From Chloroflexota bacterium (GTDB lineage: Bacteria > Chloroflexota > Dehalococcoidia > Lucifugimonadales > JADFKI01), in assembly GCA_009838595.1 (NCBI GenBank), contig VXRI01000146.1:1-12016 (forward strand): a stretch of DNA of 12,016 nt, written 5' to 3'. The position numbers and the translations under genes were made by a program. The notes under the pieces were generated by a model, which was not told where the DNA came from, ran no database searches, and saw only the letters and a program-made list of their open reading frames with translations. Each line of letters starts with the position of its first letter. Within the stretch, counting starts at the first letter, position 1. Shown here piece after piece: positions 7,111 to 12,016 of this stretch.

Positions 7111-7139
7111 CATCCTGCCTCCACATTAGTGAGAAGTGG
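7111..7139. repeat. Possible decayed repeat, copy e
   Basis: CATCCTGCCTCCAC shares its first eight bases (CATCCTGC) with the element at 5932-5964. It is followed by GAGAAGTGG, giving only a weak CCAC/GTGG stem. This is the least certain member of the repeat family. Confidence 0.2.
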
Positions 7140-7167
7140 CTTTGGGACGGCATTCGCAACAGACACC

Positions 7168-7176
7168 TGCTACAAT
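7168..7176 (+). promoter_or_regulatory. Candidate extended -10 element for the Uma2 gene
   Basis: TGCTACAAT fits an extended -10 (TGnTATAAT with one mismatch) and lies 37 bases before the ATG at 7214. No good -35 box is visible, as is common with extended -10 promoters. Confidence 0.35.
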
Positions 7177-7213
7177 TGCTGGCAAAGGCGTACACTGGCG
7201 CGGGAGAGGCGCA

Positions 7214-8068
7214 ATGGCACTACCGACAATCGACAGCATAATTCCATATAGGCTGCAAATGGAGGATGGCGAGAAGATGGGGGCGCTGGACGACCCCGGC
7301 CCCTTGCCCGAAGGCATGCATCAAAATCCCACTCTCTTATACGCTGCCTTAGCGCTCATCTACCGCCTGCGCGAGTTGCCCGGCGTGTTTGTGGACTTCA
7401 ACACATTCGTGTACTACGACCGCACAGACAGAAATCGCCGCGTATCGCCGGACCTGTATGTGGCGCTCGGCGTGGACGCGGACGCTATCCGAGAGCGGCA
7501 CGGATACCTGATTTGGGAAGTGGGCAAGCCGCCCGATTTCGTGCTGGAAATCGCGTCCGAGGGCACCGCGAACTACGACGGCGCTGGCAAGCGCGACCTG
7601 TACGCGAACATCGGCATCAGCGAATACTGGCGCTACGACTCGACCGGCGGCGACTTCTATGGCTTTCCGCTGCTCGGCGAGAGGCTAGTGGACGGCGAAT
7701 ACCAACCGTTCGAGGTGCATACGAACGAAGATGGCGACATCCGGTCATACAGCCCGATGCTGGACATAGACATCTATTGGGGCGACGACCGGCTGGATGT
7801 GTATGATCCCGACGCTCGCAAAATTATACCCGGCGGCTATGAAGCGTTGGAATCACACGACAGCCTTGAAGAGACAATCGCCACGCTGGAAGATGCGCGC
7901 GCCCAACTCCGTGCCGAGCTCGAGGCGCGCGAATACGAACGCACTGAATATAATGCCGTGCAAATGGCTCGTGAGAACGAACGCACCGAATATCGTGCCG
8001 TGCGCATGGCGCACGAGGCTGAAATCGCACGTCTGCGGGAAGAGCTGCGGCGTAGGGATTCTGAATAA
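7214..8068 (+). CDS. Uma2 family (DUF820) PD-(D/E)xK nuclease-fold protein with C-terminal coiled coil
   Basis: This 284-residue protein belongs to the Uma2/DUF820 family, a restriction-endonuclease-like fold whose in vivo role is not settled. Candidate active-site residues are D80 (VSPDLYV), E112 (FVLEIAS) and a lysine near 126 (GKRDLYANIG). The family segment ISEYWRYD follows at about 135-142. After the nuclease fold, from about residue 215, comes a charged Glu/Arg-rich helix predicted to be a coiled coil. It includes two tandem 14-residue units, ERTEYNAVQMAREN and ERTEYRAVRMAHEA. GGGAGAGG lies 4-5 bases before the ATG at 7214, so the longer frame opening at 7136 is unlikely to be used. The gene stands alone and converges with gatA. 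Many copies per genome are common in Chloroflexota and cyanobacteria. Confidence 0.87.
   Translation: MALPTIDSIIPYRLQMEDGEKMGALDDPGPLPEGMHQNPTLLYAALALIYRLRELPGVFVDFNTFVYYDRTDRNRRVSPDLYVALGVDADAIRERHGYLIWEVGKPPDFVLEIASEGTANYDGAGKRDLYANIGISEYWRYDSTGGDFYGFPLLGERLVDGEYQPFEVHTNEDGDIRSYSPMLDIDIYWGDDRLDVYDPDARKIIPGGYEALESHDSLEETIATLEDARAQLRAELEAREYERTEYNAVQMARENERTEYRAVRMAHEAEIARLREELRRRDSE
7937..8020 (+). repeat. Two tandem 42-base units inside the Uma2 coiled coil
   Basis: Unit 7937-7978 and unit 7979-8020 both begin GAACGCAC-GAATAT and encode 14 residues each, in frame. They differ at several positions, so the duplication is not recent. A two-heptad unit length suits extension of a coiled coil. 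Confidence 0.7.
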
Positions 8069-8174
8069 AACTTAGAATGGCGCGGCAAGTAGCGGGGAGC
8101 GCACCATTGCCCTCCATCCCAACGACGATTAGGCATGGCTAACCGTCCGCCTGCATATTGAAGTGTGCCGACGG

Positions 8175-9644
8175 TTACAGCGGCGGCGTGCCGTAGGTGG
8201 TGCGGAAGTTGGTGGCTTGTTCATAAGCGTAGGCTACTCGCAGAAGGGTTTCTTCGCTTAGGGCGGGCCCCATTATTTGCATGCCTACGGGCAGTCCGTC
8301 AGACATTCCTGCCGGCACGGATATGCCCGGTATGCCGGCGATGTTCGCGGGTATCGTCAGGATGTCGTTTAGGTACATTTGCAGTGGGTCTGCGGTTTTC
8401 TCACCAAGATTGAATGCCACTGTTGGCGATGTCGGCATTACCACCGCGTCGTACTGCGAGAAAGCTTGCTCGAACTCACGGCGTATCAGCGTTCTTACGC
8501 GCTGCGCCTGCAAGTAATATGCATCGTAATACCCCGCCGACAACGCGTATGTGCCCAGCATTATGCGCCGCTTGACTTCGGGGCCGAAGCCATATTGCCG
8601 CGTCTTTTCCAGCGCGTCCCATACGCCGTCCGCGTCTTGCACGGAAAAGCCGTACTTCACGCCGTCATAGCGCGCCAGATTGGCGGATGCCTCGCTTGGC
8701 GCGATGATGTAGTACACCGCCAGCGCGTATGGCGTGCTTGGCAGCGATGTTTCTTCCACATCAGCGCCTAGCGAACGCAGCACATCTATAGCCTCTCTCA
8801 CTGCGTTCTCCACGCCGGCGTCCAGCCCGTCCACGAAGTATTCGACCGGGATGCCAATCCGCAGGCCGCGCAAGTCTTCGCCAAGCGCCTGCGTGTAGTC
8901 CGGCACATCCAAACTCAGAGATGTCGAGTCGTTGGGGTCGTTGCCAGCGATTGCGCTTAGCGTGATGGCGCAGTCTCGCACATCTTTTGTCAGTGGGCCT
9001 ATCTGGTCGAGCGAACTGGCGAATGCGACGAGTCCGAATCTGCTGACAAGCCCGTATGTCGGCTTCATTCCCACCACGCCGCACAGCGATGCCGGCTGCC
9101 GTATGCTGCCGCCGGTGTCCGAGCCGAGCGCGAATAGGCATTCGTCCGCCGCGACCGCAGCAGCAGGTCCGCCGCTGCTCCCGCCAGGTACGCGGTCGAG
9201 CGACCACGGGTTGTGCGTGGGGTGAAAGGCGGAGTTCTCATTCGACGAACCCATTGCGAATTCATCGAGATTACCCTTGCCGACTAGAACTGCGCCCTGT
9301 GCGTACAGCCTTTCCGTAACGGTCGCGTCGTATGGCGGCACGAAGTGTTCGAGCATGCGCGACGAGCAAGTGGTGCGAATGCCCTTGGTAACCATGTTGT
9401 CCTTGAGCAGCATCGGCACGCCGGTTAGCGGCATGGCATCGCCGGCAGAGATTCGCGCGTCCGCACGCTCTGCCTGCTCCATCGCGGTGTCTTCGGTAAC
9501 AGTAACGAACGCCCTCACGCTGTCTTCCACCTGCGAGATGCGCCCAAGCACGGCAGAAGTAAGCTCTACCGATGTAATGTCGCCGCCGTCCAGCAGCCTT
9601 CTCGCTTCATGCGCCGTAAGCCCGGCAAGCCCGCTATCGCTCAT
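8175..9644 (-). CDS. gatA: Asp-tRNA(Asn)/Glu-tRNA(Gln) amidotransferase subunit A
   Basis: This 489-residue amidase-signature enzyme is the glutaminase subunit of GatCAB. It releases ammonia from glutamine for conversion of misacylated Glu-tRNA(Gln) or Asp-tRNA(Asn). The catalytic triad is complete: K81 in MLLKDNM, cis-Ser S156 in PGGSSGG and nucleophile S180 in [27 protein letters not shown] and [12 protein letters not shown] are family-typical. The length is normal and the C-terminus ends in family-like RTTYGTPPL. The ATG at 9642-9644 lies 60 bases after the gatC stop, and the ribosome site (GGGGAT) is modest. gatB is not in the window and must be elsewhere if the complex works. Confidence 0.96.
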   Translation of the reverse strand: MSDSGLAGLTAHEARRLLDGGDITSVELTSAVLGRISQVEDSVRAFVTVTEDTAMEQAERADARISAGDAMPLTGVPMLLKDNMVTKGIRTTCSSRMLEHFVPPYDATVTERLYAQGAVLVGKGNLDEFAMGSSNENSAFHPTHNPWSLDRVPGGSSGGPAAAVAADECLFALGSDTGGSIRQPASLCGVVGMKPTYGLVSRFGLVAFASSLDQIGPLTKDVRDCAITLSAIAGNDPNDSTSLSLDVPDYTQALGEDLRGLRIGIPVEYFVDGLDAGVENAVREAIDVLRSLGADVEETSLPSTPYALAVYYIIAPSEASANLARYDGVKYGFSVQDADGVWDALEKTRQYGFGPEVKRRIMLGTYALSAGYYDAYYLQAQRVRTLIRREFEQAFSQYDAVVMPTSPTVAFNLGEKTADPLQMYLNDILTIPANIAGIPGISVPAGMSDGLPVGMQIMGPALSEETLLRVAYAYEQATNFRTTYGTPPL

Positions 9645-9704
9645 ACATCCCCAATCATATCCGGCATAAATCTGTCCGCAGTGTCCGCGTGTGTCTTTTC
9701 CGCC

Positions 9705-10004
9705 CTACTCCAATACCGCCTTCACACGCACCAGATCGCCTTCACGGTTGGGCGCATTGGCGAGTGTGTCTTCGCGTGCGAACGACGGTCGCGCCGCGTC
9801 CTCGCGCATCACGGACAGCAAGTCAACGGAATGTCCGGTAGGCTCCAAATCGCCCGTATCCACGCCGCTCAGGGCCTCGAACTGTTCGAGAATGTCGGAT
9901 AGATGGTCGCGCATTAGCTCAACCTCATCATCGGTCATGCCCACGCGCGCCAGCAGTGCAATATGCCTCACTTCGTCCGTTGTGAGCCGTGTACCCTCCG
10001 CCAT
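9705..10004 (-). CDS. gatC: Asp-tRNA(Asn)/Glu-tRNA(Gln) amidotransferase subunit C
   Basis: This 99-residue protein is the small GatC subunit, which wraps around GatA and GatB and stabilises the complex. The N-terminal LTTDEVRHIALLARVGMTDD, the middle LSDILEQFEALSGVDT and the late segment MREDAARPS-F are conserved family features. The ATG at 10002-10004 follows GAGG and TTTTAGG stretches. It is first in a gatC-gatA unit; the promoter should lie in the adjacent gap, but no strong -35/-10 pair was found. Confidence 0.93.
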   Translation of the reverse strand: MAEGTRLTTDEVRHIALLARVGMTDDEVELMRDHLSDILEQFEALSGVDTGDLEPTGHSVDLLSVMREDAARPSFAREDTLANAPNREGDLVRVKAVLE

Positions 10005-10367
10005 AAGCCTAAAACCTCGTCATTCGCACGGGTGATTATCATTGTCTCGCCGAACGCTGCTTGAAAGTGTAACAAAGCCGACAGCGCGCCTTCAACCAAA
10101 ATCATAGTAAGACGATTTCACAATTTCCGACGATCGCTCTCTTCGTCATTCCCGCGCAGGAACGTCACCCCGTACTTGATACGGGGCGGGAATCCAGAAA
10201 TTGGCTTTTTCGGCATCAAAGTGCGCTTTCATCGACCGTCTTCCGGTTTCCTGCTTTCGCAGGAAAGACGAGGGGAAGTTACGCATGATATGTGAAATCG
10301 CCTTATAATGAGCGGGACACACGAAACAACAATACCCTACTATCGCACACGTCGATGTCGTCCACCG
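10005..10367. other. Intergenic region with a REP-like element
   Basis: This 363-base gap lies between gatC, which reads away from it, and the 3' end of the truncated methyltransferase, which reads toward it. The middle is taken up by a double-hairpin REP-like element (10144-10270). A TATAAT occurs at 10304-10309 on the plus strand with no matching -35 and no plus-strand gene behind it. No protein-coding gene is evident. Confidence 0.6.
10144..10270. repeat. REP-like double-hairpin element
   Basis: The first half is a nested palindrome. Outer arms ATTCCCG (10148-10154) and CGGGAAT (10187-10193) enclose CCCCGTA (10168-10174), a 5-base loop and TACGGGG (10180-10186). The second half is TTTCCTGC (10247-10254), loop TTTC, GCAGGAAA (10259-10266), with outer CGTC (10237-10240) facing GACG (10267-10270). 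The CGTCATTCCCGCG...GCGGGAATCCAG style is that of interspersed palindromic repeats seen in many bacterial genomes. CGCAGGAA occurs in both halves. It could also act as a terminator for the minus-strand methyltransferase remnant. Confidence 0.7.
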
Positions 10368-11129
10368 CTATAATACCCCCGTCTCCTTTAACCGCGCTAT
10401 CAGATACTCCTGCGGCCGGTCGCCCTTCGTCCGGTTGCAATGCGTGCACAACAGTTGCAAATTATCGATATGGTCAGTCCCGCCCCGCGAGCGCGGAATG
10501 ACATGGTCAACCTCGAACATGCGGAACGGAAACTCCGTCTTGCAGCCGTTGCACCGCCCTTCTTGCTGACCGAACAACACATGCCGGTTCTGCCGGTAAG
10601 GTATCGGCGCGTCCACATCCGTCCGTCTCGGAATATCCGTCCGCGCCGTAACCAGCCGGTCGTGAAACAAGCCGCCCATCGCAGCCCGCAGCCGCACATT
10701 CACCAGTTCGATAGCCTTCGGCGACAAGTCAATCCCGACCCACTTGCGCCCCAGGTTCTCCGCCGCAACGCAAGCGGTAGCGCAGCCGCAGAACGGGTCC
10801 AGAACCATATCCCCTTCATTCGACGACGCCTTGATGATGCGTTCCAACAAAGCGAGAGGCTTCTGTGTCGGATATCCGTTGTACTCTTTGGAATTCCCTT
10901 GCAAAGGGCGAATATCCGTCCATATATCCCCGACAGGTATGCCTTTCTGCTCATCCAAGTACCTCTTGAAACGTGGAACGGCACCCGGTTGTGTCTGAAC
11001 TACCTGCCCATCTTCATACGCCTTCTGCATTCGTTCCTTTGTCCAACGCCACACTCGTGTAACGCCTAAGAATTCGTATGTTAGGTTCGGACGGTCTTTA
11101 TTTGGGGAATTATAACTCAAACTTGACAA
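10368..11129 (-). CDS. 5'-truncated beta-class DNA methyltransferase fused to an HNH nuclease domain
   Basis: This 253-codon frame is the C-terminal part of a DNA N4-cytosine/N6-adenine methyltransferase joined to an HNH domain. The segment LTYEFLGVTRVWRW and VPRFKRYLDEQKG are typical of the mid-part of the family. Motif X is YPTQKP (86-91) and the AdoMet-binding motif I is VLDPFCGCATA (109-119). Motif order (X, then I near the end) marks a beta-class enzyme, whose catalytic motif IV (DPPY type) should lie upstream and is missing. After a linker, residues about 184-245 form an HNH domain with C193, C196, D208-H209, N223, C228 and C231. The frame opens with TTG at 11129, six codons after a stop, and lacks a ribosome site; the IS element begins at about the same place. 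It is probably a disrupted gene. Confidence 0.82.
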   Translation of the reverse strand: MSSLSYNSPNKDRPNLTYEFLGVTRVWRWTKERMQKAYEDGQVVQTQPGAVPRFKRYLDEQKGIPVGDIWTDIRPLQGNSKEYNGYPTQKPLALLERIIKASSNEGDMVLDPFCGCATACVAAENLGRKWVGIDLSPKAIELVNVRLRAAMGGLFHDRLVTARTDIPRRTDVDAPIPYRQNRHVLFGQQEGRCNGCKTEFPFRMFEVDHVIPRSRGGTDHIDNLQLLCTHCNRTKGDRPQEYLIARLKETGVL

Positions 11130-11151
11130 CCCAGACTCTATATGTTAGACT
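11123..11151 (+). promoter_or_regulatory. Candidate promoter of the IS transposase
   Basis: TTGACA (11123-11128) is a perfect -35, and TAGACT (11146-11151) is a fair -10 after 17 bases. The transposase ATG follows at 11184. The -35 lies at or across the junction with the broken methyltransferase gene, so part of this promoter may come from the target DNA. Confidence 0.5.
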
Positions 11152-11183
11152 CTTTGTATAAAGTGAAGCGAAAGGAGTGTAAC

Positions 11184-11921
11184 ATGGCAGGCAAGGATTA
11201 TCGTGCAGGTATTAGTCTCATTAAACTATTTGATATGTTTCCAGATGAACAGTCAGCTCGCAAGTGGTTTGAAGCCGCAAGGTGGCCTAATGGCAGAGCA
11301 TGTGCCAAGTGCGGAAGTGTTAGAACAAGAGAAGTTAAGAACGAAAAGCCCATGCCTTACTGGTGTTCGGATTGCAGATCTTACTTCTCGGTGAAGACAG
11401 GCACGGTTATGCAGTCAAGCAAGCTCCCGCTCCGTAAGTGGGTTATTGCCATTTACTTGATAACCACCAACCTTAAGGGTATCAGTTCCATGAAACTCCA
11501 CCGCGACCTCAATATAGCACAAAAGAACGCATGGCACATGCTTCACCGAATACGCGAGGCTATGGATAATGACGATCCTATGTTTTCCGGACCTGTTGAA
11601 GCAGACGAAACCTATATTGGGGGCAAGGAAAGCAATAAACATGCCAGCAAGAAACTCAACGCCGGCAGAGGATCAGTAGGCAAGACTGCTGTTATAGGAG
11701 TTAAAGACAGGGATACTAACCAAGTGGACGCCGAGGTAGTGGAAAGGGCGAATAAAGAAACAGTACAAGGCTTCGTGGAGGAAAGAACCGAAGGAAACTC
11801 AATACTTTACACAGACGAAGCAATAATATATCGTGGAATAAATCGTAAGCACGAAGCAGTTAAGCATAGTGTATCCGAGTATGTACGCGGACAAGCTCAT
11901 ACGAATGGGATGGAGTCGTGA
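11184..11921 (+). CDS. IS1595 family (ISXO2-like) transposase, interrupted by tandem TGA codons
   Basis: The 245 codons encode an N-terminal zinc ribbon (C40, C43, C61, C64) and a DDE nuclease domain with D141 (VEADETYIGG), D211 (LYTDEAIIY) and E244 (HTNGMES). The family normally continues at once with F-W-S-M-L-K-R-G-Y. Here the Phe-Trp codons are replaced by TGA TGA (11919-11924). The same frame then resumes with SMLKRGY, so the lysine of the DDE(K) motif and the last helices are cut off. Transposition would join DNA ends at the target, but this protein is probably inactive unless the stops are read through. The ATG at 11184 has AAAGGAG 7 bases upstream; a start at 11142 lacks such a site. 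All five Trp codons in the frame are TGG. Confidence 0.85.
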   Translation: MAGKDYRAGISLIKLFDMFPDEQSARKWFEAARWPNGRACAKCGSVRTREVKNEKPMPYWCSDCRSYFSVKTGTVMQSSKLPLRKWVIAIYLITTNLKGISSMKLHRDLNIAQKNAWHMLHRIREAMDNDDPMFSGPVEADETYIGGKESNKHASKKLNAGRGSVGKTAVIGVKDRDTNQVDAEVVERANKETVQGFVEERTEGNSILYTDEAIIYRGINRKHEAVKHSVSEYVRGQAHTNGMES

Positions 11922-11924
11922 TGA

Positions 11925-12016
11925 TCAATGCTCAAGAGAGGGTATATTTGTATTTATCATTTGATGTCCAAGAAGCATCTTCACCGCTATGTTGCTGAGT
12001 TCGAGGGAAGGCATAA
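11925..12016 (+). pseudogene. In-frame C-terminal remainder of the IS1595 transposase
   Basis: After the two TGA codons the same reading frame encodes SMLKRGYICIYHLMS and then KKHLHRYVAEFEGRH, the conserved C-terminal end of ISXO2-like transposases. It runs off the window edge still open. No start codon with a ribosome site precedes it, so it is a cut-off piece of the transposase at 11184-11921 and not a separate gene. Confidence 0.75.

Larger units (their letters stand above)
11130..12016 (+). mobile_element. IS1595-type insertion sequence, left part only
   Basis: The element contains an IS1595/ISXO2-like transposase and is AT-richer than its surroundings. Its left edge is placed by the sudden loss of methyltransferase homology near 11120-11140; the exact end and inverted repeat could not be fixed because the right end is outside the window. 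It seems to have split the DNA methyltransferase gene. Confidence 0.6.

Noticed and set aside
1..7139. CRISPR array from the scattered repeats
   Set aside because: The copies are hundreds to thousands of bases apart, degenerate and in both orientations, with no regular spacers and no cas genes.
8069..8174. Terminator or small RNA in the gap between the Uma2 gene and gatA
   Set aside because: No stable hairpin or promoter could be found by eye in this convergent gap.
10292..10501. A 69-codon plus-strand open frame near the end of the methyltransferase gene
   Set aside because: Most of it is antisense to the HNH-coding part, and it shows no domain or ribosome site; the upstream TATAAT has no matching -35.
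11919..11924. Genome-wide use of UGA as tryptophan
   Set aside because: truD ends with TGA exactly at its conserved C-terminus, and all tryptophans in the transposase are TGG, so the standard bacterial code fits better.

Overview
The window looks like a chromosomal stretch from an uncultured Chloroflexota bacterium, most likely Dehalococcoidia/SAR202-like. This is an inference from protein style: two enolase-superfamily sugar-acid dehydratase-type genes, a Uma2 protein with a long C-terminal coiled coil, and short palindromic repeats scattered between genes. No rRNA or other marker is present to prove it. Most of the window is GC-rich with dense genes on both strands. The last ~900 bases, an insertion sequence, are visibly richer in A and T.

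Layout. (1) 68-2026: a minus-strand crotonase-fold acyl-CoA enzyme diverges from a plus-strand mandelate-racemase/enolase-family enzyme across a 120-base promoter region. (2) 2067-3808, minus strand: a class I SAM methyltransferase followed by truD (tRNA pseudouridine synthase), joined by a TAATG stop/start overlap. (3) 4167-5861, plus strand: the ammonium transporter gene amtB, read from a TTG start behind a strong ribosome binding site, then its PII-type regulator (glnK). (4) 5982-7067, plus strand: a second, quite different enolase-superfamily enzyme. (5) 7214-8068, plus strand: a Uma2-type PD-(D/E)xK nuclease-fold protein. (6) 8175-10004, minus strand: gatC then gatA, two of the three subunits of the tRNA-dependent amidotransferase; gatB is not in the window. 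(7) 10368-11129, minus strand: the C-terminal part of a beta-class DNA methyltransferase fused to an HNH nuclease domain, with its 5' end missing. (8) 11130-end: the left part of an IS1595-type insertion sequence abutting that broken gene. Its transposase is itself broken by two consecutive in-frame TGA codons.

How the parts work together. amtB and glnK form the standard ammonium uptake and nitrogen-sensing pair, but this PII protein lacks the tyrosine used for uridylylation. gatC/gatA and truD are translation housekeeping genes. The crotonase and the two enolase-type enzymes fit a heterotrophic life on fatty or aromatic acids and sugar acids, with substrates unknown.

Non-coding structure. 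The gaps hold a family of degenerate palindromic elements (CATCCT...CCTTCCC-loop-GGGAAGGG) near 1-29, 3971-4006, 5393-5418, 5932-5964 and perhaps 7111-7139. A different REP-like double hairpin lies at 10144-10270, and three spaced CTTRNNAAG sites lie at 3841-3879. I see no clear new defence system. The nearest candidates are the methyltransferase-HNH fusion with its IS junction and the tandem TGA codons in the transposase.
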